Shown here: one piece after another, positions 1 through 11,252 of the stretch
Position numbering within the stretch: position 1 is the first letter of the stretch
Layout of the letters: every line of letters begins with the position of its first letter
Source: Lutjanus erythropterus
Lineage: Eukaryota; Chordata; Actinopteri; Lutjaniformes; Lutjanidae
Direction of reading: 5' to 3'
Assembly (NCBI GenBank): GCA_020091685.1
Contig: CM034603.1
Location: 16,950,596 to 17,014,595 of the forward strand
Length of the DNA: 64,000 bases
Made by a program: the position numbers and the translations under genes
The notes under the pieces: generated by a model
Database searches by the model: none
Seen by the model: the letters and a program-made list of their open reading frames with translations, nothing else
What the model was told of the DNA's origin: nothing

Positions 1-227
1 GGAATCTGCAGTAAAGTTAACACTGGCTAAATTATTGGCCTGTTTGCACCTTGTCTGATATTAGTGGTACAGGAAAGCATCAACCTCGCTGTTTTTTCAG
101 GCCTATGAACACTGTTAGTGTGTGTGTGTGTGTATGTGTAAACCTTCCTGCATTAACATGGTTAATGTGAGTGTGTGTGTGCATAGGTATTATGGATGGA
201 TATATTAAAAACAATGAATTAAAAAAG

Positions 228-320
<93 letters not shown>

Positions 321-2189
321 CTTTTATTGTCTAAATCTACCCATGATTATGATATTTACTTACCTTAACTCACCTTGTTGCAGGAATCTGGCTGCAAACC
401 CCTGACTGTGATATTGAAGTCCTACACTACACTGTAATACCTCCTTGCAAATCCAACACGTTGAAAGTACTGTTTCAAATAAATATTGTCTGTGAACAGA
501 ATCCAGGCAGGGATTACGTCTGCCACCATAACTTGATTCTAAAAACCAATTTAGTAATATTCAAACGCGTCGAAGCACAATGCACAAAAACAAACTGACT
601 AGTGGCTGCAGATTTTTAAAAATAGCCGGCTGAAATGAAGTAGAGTAGTAAAGTAAGGTAGAGAACTTGACCAATTAGAAATGTCCAGAGCTGCAAGCTC
701 CACCCCCAAAGTTCCTGTACTTTTGGAAAGTATCACCTCGAACGTCCGTGGAACATAACTTAGACCCTGCTCCCTGATGTGGAAATGCTCTGAGCTCCTC
801 CAGAGGCTAGTCCCTCAGTTCCTGTAGTAGAAATGTGGCAACATCACGCACAAGAAGCAACACTGTAATTCATCTGGAGTCATGTTTAAAACCACCTGGT
901 TAATGTAAATCCAATTAAAAGTCTCCCTTTTTAGCTCTGTTTTGGTCTCCACCAACTCCTGGGAGAGATATGTAGTTCTTTAGCTGCTAAATGGTTCACT
1001 ATGCTCACCAGCTGGTCACTAAGCTGTCTGGTTCTGGACATGTTGGGGTGATCGGTTTATCGGGGGAGCATCTTCACTGTTAGAACAGCTATGTTGTGGA
1101 TCCTAGGTGGCAGAGAAACACGAACCTGGATTGATGTGGATCAGGAAAGTGAAACTAGACCTGTGAAGTGTGTGTGTTGTAGTCAAACCTACCTCATCTT
1201 AAGAGTTCTAAATAAATGCTGTAAACTGAAATACAACAGTTTCATCAATTGACAGTTGTGAGGCTTAAAAATTAAAATGATGAGCTCAAAGAATGCTCTG
1301 TAGAGCTGAAGGGAACTGCAGAGTTAATTCTCTGAGTCTGTATTCCCTTTCACATCATTTGATCCATTTTTAATGTAGAAATATGAAATATGAAACTTTG
1401 ATTAAAGCCATATCAATAGTTGATGGTTTGGTTATTGGATTTTTTTCTTTCATTCACCCTGGCAGACAGACAGAGGTCCTGAATGAAGGAATAACAACAC
1501 AAGACTGTTAAAACAAAATGTAAATGTATCCTCAGGCATTAACTCACACTGAGTCCACATGCTGGTAAAAATACCTCTAAGGGGACGAACAGTGAAAATT
1601 CAAATTCAGATTTACACCTTGTTCAGTCTTTCACACTGTGTGCTTTGGACATCAAGCCAACTGAAGTTGTTTATTCTGCACTTCAATATTTGTCTGGCTG
1701 CTGGTGTCCCTCTGCTTTCAAACCAATCACCACTTCTGAAACAACCTACAAAGAAGTCGTCCACTTTCCTTGTGTGCCAACTCTCGTCTGTCCTCCTCCC
1801 TCGTCTCTAATCTCTCATTCTGTTTCTGTCCCATTCCCTCCTCCCCACTGTCTCTATTTGCTCACCTCCTCTCCATTTCTTCCCTCTGTTGATGGATCCT
1901 AAAGTTCAGATCCTCAGTCCTCAGAATGCCAAATAGTGTCTATGCTGCCCCACCTCTGCTCAGAGTCTCCACAGAAAAACACAAATCGATACCCTCAGTC
2001 TGGTCCTGACTTTTACTAAACACGCGTGTGATGGGTTTAAATCAGAGCAGGTGTGATGCTGTTCACATCCTACTTTGTTTTTTCTTTATGGATTACATGA
2101 AGGTCGAGAATGGCTTAAGGATGTGTCCGAATCAACCTGGAAATTATATTTTTTATACAACCAAGTTGCAACAGCAAATGTTATTGTAA
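1..2189. other. Upstream noncoding DNA with one compound microsatellite
   Basis: No exon, RNA gene or recognisable element was found apart from the (TG)n and (AC)n(AT)n tracts near the left end and a CT-rich stretch around 1770-1890. Open frames at 1.56-1.90 kb are low-complexity and lack coding character. Confidence 0.5.
237..317. repeat. Compound microsatellite (AC)n(AT)n
   Basis: About 21 AC units run directly into about 19 AT units. Shorter TG runs sit at 119-135 and about 171-181 just upstream. Reading frames across them give Cys-Val or Thr-His repeats and are not genes. Confidence 0.95.
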
Positions 2190-2197
2190 ATTATATT

Positions 2198-2734
2198 CAG
2201 TGGTGGAAAAAGTACTGAAGAACTGGGTCCCAAAGTTTCAGTTTTCCGTAACCGATAGCTGAAAGTACTAACAATAATGTTTAATGATACAAAACACATT
2301 TTAGAAACTTTTTTCTCAATTTCAGTTTTTGTTTCAACACATCTCCGCCAGACAAAACAACATTAAATGAGGTGTAATTACTGGTATTTCAAGACTATGG
2401 ATTAAATATCCATGGAAACAGTTTCAGTTGGTTGATTTCCTGACGATTAATGGATTAATCGATACTCTAAACATGTGCTGCTCCAGTGTTTAGTTTTTTG
2501 TCCATATGTCACTGTTTGCAATCAGGTCACCTTATTGGCTACTAAAATGCAGATGAAAGGCTTGGATATTATTTCAACTTGTACTCAATACTTAATACTC
2601 ACTCACAGTAAACTTACAGTACAGTGTAATGAATACTTAAGGACAAGTTAAAGTACAGACTTAAAAATCTACTCATAACCACAGGATATTTAATTACAGT
2701 AACTTGAGTATGTAATTAGTTGCTTCCACCCCTG
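2198..2734. mobile_element. hAT-type MITE with 8-bp target duplication
   Basis: The element begins CAGTGGTGGAA and ends TTCCACCCCTG, which are inverted repeats of each other with one mismatch. It is flanked by a perfect 8-bp direct repeat ATTATATT (2190-2197 and 2735-2742). Eight-base duplications and CAG...CTG ends are hallmarks of the hAT superfamily. The interior has the 'aagtacttaa' type sequence seen in a very common fish MITE and no transposase frame, so it is non-autonomous. Exact ends are read directly; family placement follows from duplication length and ends. Confidence 0.85.
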
Positions 2735-2742
2735 ATTATATT

Positions 2743-5389
2743 AGTATTTGTCATGTATGTATGTCTTGAGTGAAATATAATGCCAACTGTTTTTATTGTT
2801 CAGAAACAAAGAGTAAGCACTTAAGCACACTTTATCTATTCCCTTCCCCTTCCCCTCAGTTTTCACATACTTCCCCCCCAAAAAATGCCTTTTACCCCCA
2901 GCTCTCTCTCTTTGCTTGAATTCAGGAACCACCTGTGGCTCTCTCTTAATTAGCGCTCACATTAGCGCTCGTTCCCACCTGTCTTCCCTCCAGCAGCTGA
3001 GATGTGAATGGATGTGTCTGACGAGTCACAAAAATGATGGTACTGAATAACATACACCAACATATTTTATTTTTCTCCAAAACATCACGTCTTGCAGATA
3101 CAATATGTGGGTTATCATCACTTGATGCTGATTACATCTCTTTTGCCGTGGCATGATTCATTTTCAGTCACAGGCAGTCTCAGCGCTAAGAAAATATGGT
3201 TACTGTAGATCTTACCCTTACCAACCAAACTGCCTTTGTTGCCTAAATATAAGCACAGATGGTAGATGTTGCTTTGACTTATTGTTTCTTGTTCCATGTC
3301 GCAGGAAAAACTGATGTCGTTACGCCGAGGCTACAGCTGTGAATATTTTATGAATAGCCCCACGTCTAATAACAAAACAAAAACCTCAGACAAAACACTT
3401 TTTTATCATAATACACACCATTTATGAAAACATGTATTTGCAAAGAACGCCTTTTCATATAGCTATGTAAATCATCATAAATAAAACAAAGAGAACGTGA
3501 ATGAGCAACAAGAGCATAACAGATGAAGGGATGAAGCTGTGAAGATAGATGTTATCAAAAGGAGAGAGCACAGAAACCACTGATTTACACTGCAGTAAGT
3601 AATAAACAGCAATAGGATGCCGACTGGTTGCTGCATTGTAGCTGTCATTTAATATAGAGGTGCTGTTCTGTGTGACTGAGGGGAGATGAGGAGGGTGGCA
3701 GACAGAAGCGGCATCAAAAGAGCTACTGAGGTGAAGAAGAGGAGAGAATCAAATAGACAGATAAGACACAGAGTTAATACAGTTCGTCACAGTTCAGTTT
3801 AGTCACCTTTGTCAGACAAACAAAGCATTTAGCAGGGCTGGGCTATTTTCAGAACTGAACAAGATATTGGCAACATATAATCTAATATATTACTGCTTTA
3901 TCAACATCAAGGCTCTTACATTTTCTCTGGGTTTTACTCCTCATGGTGAAAATGAAAATAGTAAAGCTGAATTAGAACTTAGATTGCACTCATTTTGTTT
4001 ATTTTATTTCATTTTTTATTTCATAGTGTCTGTTGGGCATGAATCATAAAAGAAACAGGAAAAAACATTAAAGGTTTCATTAAATCTATCTAATCTGTTC
4101 TAAAATAATTTATTTTTCTGCGCGGCTGGGACTGTTTTTTTTTTATCATCCTGTAATCTTGTGACTTTTCTCTGTTTAATAATATTTAACAATAATATTC
4201 AAGAGTATCTGTGCCTTGTACCTTTTGTCAGTTTTTCATTTAACTGCTCACTAATTAAGTTTGTTCTGTTTGTGTGTGTGTTGAATTGGGGTTTCTAATA
4301 AACAGTGCACACATTCAGGAAATAGCCTCACAAGTCAAATAATGATCTACCACAGCCTGAGGAAATCATACATTTTCTGATGTGAGCATGAATCCATGTT
4401 ATGTTATAATGTTAGTATAACATTAGTATTTTCCCATAGTTAGACCTGTAATCGTGCTGCTCTTCTGTACAGTTTGGTAGGACAAATGGACACTCACCCT
4501 GCAATCAAACATGTTAGAACCTAAGGTTGCAACTCCAATCAAACAACTAGATTTAGTCAAAACTTATCAACATGTCACCTTCTAATAAAGTTGTGTTTAG
4601 TTATAAAATGGCTGGAGTTTTAGTCTGACTGACAACATTCGTGCAGCAGTGATTTAGAGCAACACTATTCCACTTAATCAAGAGGAAATGCCGGAAAATA
4701 TGTATTGTTCTCCTGTCACACAGCTCAAGTCATTACTGATAAACAGTTGTTGAACCACACACACACAACACCCACCTGATCTTACGAGAGGCTCCACTTC
4801 ACCCGGAATTGTCTGGTCTCATTATCCCTACAGTAGATAACTGCCACTCTAACATGACTGCTTTTGTTCTGCTATAAAAACAGGCTGCTTGAAACAAGTT
4901 CATTGTTTTCAGTGACGCATTAGCAAATGAAAAACAAAAAGACATTGTCATGACTATGGAAACCAGAGTTATGGACATATTAACTATTGCCATGGCTAAA
5001 CTTGTGATTTCAGTGATGTTATATGAAGGTTGCAAATGAATTATTTCATTATCTTAAGATACTGTATCTTATTATTATCTGGAGTCATGTTCTGTGCTCT
5101 GCCCATTAGTTTATGTTATAGAAAATTAAGTTTTGATCTGTATCATTCAGAATTCTGAAAATGGTTCAATAAAAATACTTCTGATACTATCTTTGTTGTC
5201 TAGAAATAACAAGATAATACCCCCATTATCAAAAACAAAAGTTCATTTTCTATTATTTCTTATAAAGCTAAACAACAAAACGTTGATTGCTAATGACTTC
5301 CAAAAATGACAGATATGACCAGTGGACAGTACCAGTAACAGGTGTATACTGGACCTCATATGTTAAGTCACATGGTGTAAGTCAGGAAA
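2743..5389. other. Noncoding DNA, no feature recognised
   Basis: AT-rich sequence on both strands with only short scattered open frames (60-80 codons) that lack splice context and low-complexity support. I see no RNA gene or transposon end here. Confidence 0.4.
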
Positions 5390-5960
5390 AGTATATAAGT
5401 ATGATACGTATGTCATGTAACATGACTGTAATATAATGTAAAACTTTCAGTATGTCAGCAATGACTTTTCATAACCCTCATCTCCTGAGTGAACATAACA
5501 TAACACAACGCAAAACTTTCCATGATGACTTTTGGTCTCCTCGGTGAACATAAGGTAAGGTAACTTAAAACTTTAGATAAATCAAGACTGACTTTTTGTT
5601 AAACACGAACTCTGATCTCCTGGGTGAATGCAACATAATGCAATGTAACGTAATGTAAAACTTTTAATAAGTCAGCAATGATGTTTGATAACCCTGATGT
5701 CCTCAACAATGACTTTTAGCTTCACATGGGAGTCAAACCCTGGTCTGCACGGTGAACGTAATATAACGTTACGTAATGTAACATTATGTCACATAATGAA
5801 ATGTAATGTAACATCAGCTAAAACTTTCAATGAGTCAACGATGGCTTTTGGTTTCATGTGGGCCATGAAGTCTGGTCCCTGTGGTCAACGCAACATAATG
5901 CCACACAACGTTTCACGTGGGAAATCAACCCCAGTCTCCCGTGTTTGTTTGACCCATTCA
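5390..5960. repeat. Decayed tandem array with units around 95-125 bp
   Basis: Four to five diverged units follow one another. Each shows 'aaaactttcaataagtcag', then 'caatgacttttggt', then a 'ctctggtctcctgggtgaa' block, then a run of pentamer-like steps (cataa, acgta, atgta). The cadence is clearest at about 5440-5520, 5520-5575, 5600-5690 and 5720-5850. Unit length varies because the pentamer run varies. Two later units contain a segment (5726-5745) whose reverse complement resembles a tRNA B box (GGTTTGACTCC), which could mean a tRNA/SINE-related origin; that is a guess. Confidence 0.6.
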
Positions 5961-8769
5961 CCTAACCAACCACCCTGTTACATGGACTTATGCATTCTTT
6001 ATACTATGTCATCATAATTCCTCCTTTGATCCTGTTACTACGAGTACTACAGGGTGCCTTGTCACAATAAATGTAAATAGGGCTCATAATAAGCTACTTA
6101 TACAGACGTCTAGCCCCCCTTTTTTGTGGTGAAGACAGGAACAGAACTGAACTGCACGACAGAATAAGTGAGGATGTTCACCTGGACAGAGACTTCATAA
6201 ACCTGCATCTGAAGATATACGGCCAACACACCTGCCACCAGGTAATAATGATACATCAGTAAACCGATAATGTGATTGATGATGTAAACTGATGCTCTAT
6301 GTATAAACTTACATTTACATTATAATTTGAAACGCAGTCAAACAGGATGATGCAGACATAATTATGAAACTCAAACTCAAGATGTCTTCAGACGAATAAA
6401 ATGTACAGTCATTAGTGAAAAACTTTGGACAACAGCAGAATAACTGCACATGACCCCTATGACAGGTTTGGACCATTCGTAAATTGTGTTCATATCTTAA
6501 AGAAAATTCATATACAAATACAGTTCTCTTAAATCACTTGTACATACCACTTAAATATGAAAAGATCAAATTCTACTTTTTCTAAGTGTGCTGAGATGTT
6601 AATGAAAAAAAACTTGTGTAACTCACGCCATTGAAAATAGCTGTGTTTAGGTGAGCCAGAGCTGGGGAGCTGGTATTGTTCTTTCTGTCATGAATTGCCA
6701 AGAATCCATGCCAGTGACGTCTCTTCCCCCACCATTCATGCAGCTTTTTGCTGCAGCTTCAGAGACAGAGTAACAAACAATGCTGTAGAGGTGTGAAATC
6801 TGAATATATTCAGTCATAGAGCTTGTCGGATTCAAGTGTAGTGCTCAAAATGCTGAAATTTGTTTTCTCTCAGATTATTCATGCTCCTTTCTGACAGAAA
6901 TCATGGTGTCAGATGAATGTGCCTCGGTGACAATCAGAAAGAGTAAATGTGCATCCTTTGACATGGGTTGAAAACCAACTGGACATTGCTTGGCTTTGAT
7001 GACTCTGATGCTTTGGGATTAACATTATTATTATTGATGTCAAAATGTGTAGGAGACTTGGAAGCTTGTCTAAAAAGAACAGAAAGACAAAGAGCTGCGA
7101 GCTGATGTGCAGACAGACATTATACTTATCCTTTATTTTTTCCTCATGTCATGCAATTCTTCCACAATTTTTGCAGTAATGTGCTGTTAGTACTGCATGT
7201 GAGTCTTGAACCATGACAACTGCTAATTAACCTGACAGCAAATGAACTGGATGAATGTGAAGTAGACCTGCGTCATGGGTGCATCTGCTGAACTTAAGTC
7301 TTATTAATGACCATATGCAAATGTTGAGTACCTTAGTATCTCAAGCAAGAATTAAAGCACATTGAACAATTAATTTTACCATTTTATCCTTTGAGGAGAG
7401 GAATCAGGATTAGCCAGAGACGACTGGAGCCAAGCTCATCTGTCTTGTTCCCACAACATTTACAGCCCTTATGAGAGGTTTCTGGGCCTAGTTATGGATT
7501 AATAGAACAACATAAAAGATACCCAAACTGTGCTGGAGCCATACTGTTAATATACATTTACAGTAGGCACTATAGTTAAACATAGTATATACTATAGTTC
7601 TTTTTTTTTGAGTGTGCTCTTTTATCTGTACATGTACAGATATGTACTGTAAATTTTCTCTGTCACTGCATCTGCTTTATTTTACTGTTTCGTGTTCCCT
7701 TTCAACTGGATAAGAGTTATGCTAAGTTGCTGCTGGTGAGAACCAAACATTTCCTGATTTGCCTGCTTCATAATAAAAGCTTTGGTGCACTGGGTCAAAC
7801 AGAGTCATATTAAGCCAGCACATGTGTATGTAAAAGGGGCTTAGGTAGTTCATTCAGAGCAGCAATTAAACCTCTGCAAAAAGGGAAAGACCGGTTGACC
7901 AGGGCACTGCAGGCCGGTTCATCCAATTCTTAATGGTGTTAGGAGAAGCTGTCAAAAGCCAGCCATCCCATCCTGGGAATTGGAGTTGGCTTTCAAGGAT
8001 CTGAAGAGGGCTACAGCAAAGCCTTTTGCGTTGTAGGACCTGAAGCCGCTGTCAGTCAAGACTGCTCAGCTACTGACAAGAGACAGAGTCTGTCTGTGTC
8101 CTTCACAGCTTGAGTAGGTTCCTGCCTGAAGGTGCATTAATAATTCAATGGGTGGATATCAGTAGTTCCAGCTAGGAGTCGACGCCTACCTTCCCCACTT
8201 GGCTTTGCATCTGGTGGGCTGGCATGACTTACTCTCCATCCCTCTGGTAAGGTTTTAGAGTCTTGCACAGCGCTGAGCCCATAGCATCTGTTGCCTTGGC
8301 TGGAGGGAGCTGTCTGTTTGTCTCACAGCACATATGTAAATAGTTAATTTGCATTGGTCTGCAGCACTCCTGTTTGTTTGGGTGGTGTGTACTGCTTGTA
8401 GTAAAATATCAGCAGAACCTTTTTATTTTTGCAGTTCTTTTCATATCATCATTTTCATTGACTGTTCAAAGGAGAAATCTGTAACATATTTACTATAATA
8501 AATCATAAAATGACCCCGATATGTCATCAGAGATCAGGGAAACATATTAAGTTGAAATACTGGCTTCTCTGACATCAATACCCTCAGCTGCGGTGTCTGT
8601 CTTTGAAATTTCTCTTCCAGGCTGCAGTGATTGTTTTTGTATGCCTGTTTCATATTAATTATAGTTCACATTCGTGCTGAATGTTCTCCAAAAGAGTAAG
8701 TGTCTGATTAAGAGTTGACTTATTAATAATCTTAGAGATAGAGTAGATATTTACAACAGTTAAAGTGAG
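5961..8769. other. Noncoding DNA with one GC-richer unidentified block
   Basis: Mostly unremarkable AT-rich DNA. At about 7860-8340 the composition becomes GC-richer and lacks long open frames; it reads like a degraded dispersed repeat (possibly from a retroelement), but I cannot name it. No RNA gene seen. Confidence 0.4.
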
Positions 8770-9000
8770 CGATATGTTAATGGAGGACGCCATTAATGTT
8801 TAAATCCAGCACTGTCAGTGCTTTGAGCACCACAAGCCGAGTGCCATCTGGTTCCATTATATTCAAGAGAAGGGTGACATCTTTACGGCCAATATCTCCA
8901 GAACTTGACAACCCACATCAAAACTATGTGGACGAAAAGAACCACAGGTAAGAGGGGAAAATGTGTATTTTTGATTTTGGAGTGAACTGTCCCTTTAAGC
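8770..9000 (-). repeat. Dispersed repeat, TTAAAGGGACAGTTCA type (copy 1)
   Basis: On the minus strand this starts GCTTAAAGGGACAGTTCACTCC and continues 'aaaatcaaaaatacacatttt', a common percomorph repeat. It shares the leading ~35 bases and the 'ggaggacgccatt...gtttaaatcc' block with the copy at 30.75 kb. No coding capacity. Family is non-autonomous; superfamily not determined. Confidence 0.65.
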
Positions 9001-9898
9001 AAGAGGTTCATGCACATCCTTAAATTCTTTGCAGCAGCTGGAAATCTAATAGCAAACATCTAAATACTGACACACTGCTTCTTTGTTCCCAGTTCTTCTC
9101 ATTTCATTTATTTTCTGTTTAACCATGATTGGCTTTTTGACCAGATGGTCCTCTTCAACATATGGACATAAATATTATCCTCTGTAAAGAGTGCTGCAGG
9201 GATGATGTATTTTTGTAGGACATCCCATAAGTCAGCACCACACATGATTTTTCCTTGGTGTGAAAGGAGATGAAAAGACAATGTGTTGCTGCCAGAGGAG
9301 TGCTGACTGAGATGACAGAGTACATGGGAATAAATTACAAAATAAAGAGATATTTTCTCTCTTTCTCCCCGATGGTCTGAATAATTCATTAGATCTGTTG
9401 CTAGTGGCTTAATTCATATATTAAATGCTTCTACAGTAGAGCAATCCTATAGGTAGTGCAGTTCATACCCAGTTCTAAACCCTTAATTTCAGGCATCTAT
9501 AGAAACCAATTTAAAAAAAAGCCATTGACTTTCAGACAAGACCTTTGAATAATGTTTTAATGCCACATATTGGTATTTATGGGTGCATGTAGTGTTGGAA
9601 ATTTAACTTCACTTCCACTAAATTTATTTAGAAGCTTACCAGGTTTAATCCAGGATGTAGCCTGTCAGTGAAACTGTTGCTATTTGCTGTCTACACTCTT
9701 TCTGTGTGGAGATACGTTATCCATGTGAGCTGCATTTTGCCCTCATCATGCTGTTGTAATTCCCTCTGGATCAGATTGAGAAAGCAGAGTGAATGTTTTT
9801 GGGCAAATAGTTATGATGATTGAGGGATAACGTTGCTAGGAGACATCAGCTACTTATCCCAGAATCATGCTGTAGCCCACGTGCATTCAGACACGCTC
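9001..9898. other. Noncoding DNA upstream of the promoter region
   Basis: No exon, RNA gene or transposon end recognised. A minus-strand frame at 9.11-9.39 kb has no features of a real protein. Confidence 0.4.
9878..9883. promoter_or_regulatory. E-box CACGTG upstream of the TATA-like box
   Basis: A perfect palindromic CACGTG lies about 84-89 nt upstream of the TATA-like box, a position typical for USF/bHLH sites. Short motifs occur by chance, so its weight comes only from position. Confidence 0.2.
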
Positions 9899-9921
9899 TG
9901 TGTGTGTGTGTGTGTGTGTGT
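9899..9921. repeat. (TG)n microsatellite near the candidate promoter
   Basis: About 11 TG units, some 46 bp upstream of the TATA-like box. Alternating purine-pyrimidine runs can adopt Z-DNA; length variation here could affect expression, which is inference. Confidence 0.85.
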
Positions 9922-9966
9922 ACCTCCTCTCCCCACTGCATCTGTGTGTGTCCTTGCTCTCGCTCG

Positions 9967-9976
9967 TATTATAAAG
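9967..9976 (+). promoter_or_regulatory. TATA-like box, candidate kiss1r promoter
   Basis: TATTATAAAG lies about 1.0 kb upstream of the start codon, followed about 30 nt on by a pyrimidine-rich segment (tcttcgtctctgctc) that could hold the transcription start. It is the best core-promoter candidate I see between the (TG)n tract at 9.9 kb and the start codon. Inference only; a TATA-less start closer to the ATG is equally possible. Confidence 0.3.
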
Positions 9977-10499
9977 CCGTCAGCATCTTCGTCTCTGCTC
10001 TCTGCTCTCGGCTCGAGTAAAGTCAAGGCTGTTTTCTCTGCAACATAAATTAGATTGAACTCAGCCAGGCTCGGAGAATGAACAACAATGAACAATGGCT
10101 GATGCTTGAGGTTTATCTACTTTTGTCAAGGTTATAGAGCAGATATCAACTCCTACGCAAGCTGGTGTCTTCTTTGAATTAAGTGACTCTAACTCCAATG
10201 CAAAAAAAAAAAACCTGAATGGAGGGCTAAGACAAGCAGCCAAAAGATGCTTGAACTTTGCTTTGGAGATGAGCAGCCGTCGAACAAAGAGAAGTGAAGC
10301 TGTGAGGACGGTGGATTGTTTGCCTTTGGGTATTTGATGACCGAGCTCATAGAAGACGTCTGTCTGCCTCTCAGCACTCTCTCCGCTCCTTGTGAACAAA
10401 TCCCCAGAGGTGCCTGGAGGACACACGGCATGTGTTAAAGCTCGATGTTGTGGCAGTTCTCATCCAGCCAGATCTGAAAAAAAGAGGAACTTTCTTCTC

Positions 10500-10996
10500 C
10501 TTTGTTTGCCTTCTATTCTTCTGTGTCCTCTTCACGTGAAATTCAGTTTCTCGCTTATAATGTTCCTGCTTTGGGCTGCAATGAAATGAACACCTCTTTG
10601 CAACTTGAGGTATCTTTGTCCCATTTTATCGTTCCTCCTTTTCACTCCATCTCCACCTTTTCATTCACCTTGCAAACTTCTTTTACTCCTCCGTTTCTTT
10701 TCTTCACAAGTCCAGTGTTTTCTCAAACACGCTCACCTCTTAGCCTCTCATCCATCGCCATTTCTTCATACCTTGCATTTCCCTTTACCGCTTCTCTCTA
10801 CTTTTTTGTCATGCATTTCTCTTGCCTGATTTTTCTCTTTTGCCCTGAATTTTTCTTCTTTCTCCATTTTAAACTCTACACCTTTCTCCTTTCTTTGCCC
10901 AGTTTGCACACAAACTGCACCTTTTCTCTCTCCTAATTGCCATCTCTTCCTCATACCTCTCTCCTTGGTCACAATCATCCTACCTGTCCTGTCACG
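10500..10996 (+). promoter_or_regulatory. Pyrimidine-rich 5' flank or leader, possible 5'UTR intron
   Basis: About 500 nt directly upstream of the start codon are strongly biased to C and T on the + strand. Within it, TTGAG|gtatct at 10609/10610 and ttctttgcccag| at 10902 have the form of a donor and an acceptor with a long polypyrimidine tract, so a 293-nt intron in the 5' leader (10610-10902) is plausible. If unspliced, the leader would carry several upstream ATGs. There is no conserved protein in this stretch; open frames here reflect low complexity. Confidence 0.35.
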
Positions 10997-11252
10997 ATGT
11001 ACTCTTCCGAGGAGCTTTGGAACTCCACTGAGCCCGTCTGGATCAATGGCTCTGAGGCAAACTTCTCTCTGGGAAGACACAGGGATGAGGAGGATGAGGA
11101 GGAAGGAGATCAGCACCCCTTCCTCACGGATGCCTGGCTGGTACCCCTCTTCTTTGCCCTCATCATGCTGGTGGGACTGGTGGGCAACTCTCTGGTTATT
11201 TATGTCATCTCCAAACACAGGCAGATGAGGACGGCAACCAACTTCTACATAG
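10997..11252 (+). CDS. kiss1r: kiss1r coding exon 1 (N-terminus, TM1)
   Basis: Encodes residues 1-85 plus the first base of codon 86. It covers the extracellular N-terminus with three N-x-S/T sequons, an acidic run at residues 30-36 coded by GAG/GAT/GAA repeats, and TM1 followed by the ISKHRQMRT intracellular turn. The donor is ATAG|gtgagt, close to consensus. Reading on into intron 1 gives only two more codons before TAA. The start at 10997 matches the [10 protein letters not shown] start I recall for percomorph GPR54. Confidence 0.96.

Noticed and set aside
80-368. Open frames reading as Cys-Val or Thr-His/Ile-Tyr repeats
   Set aside because: They translate the dinucleotide microsatellite and have no coding character. 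The same applies at 9.8-10.1, 13.07-13.39, 52.64-52.83 and 55.0-55.26 kb.
10766-11218. 150-codon minus-strand frame
   Set aside because: Antisense shadow of receptor exon 1 and the CT-rich leader; Lys/Glu-rich because the sense strand is pyrimidine-rich.
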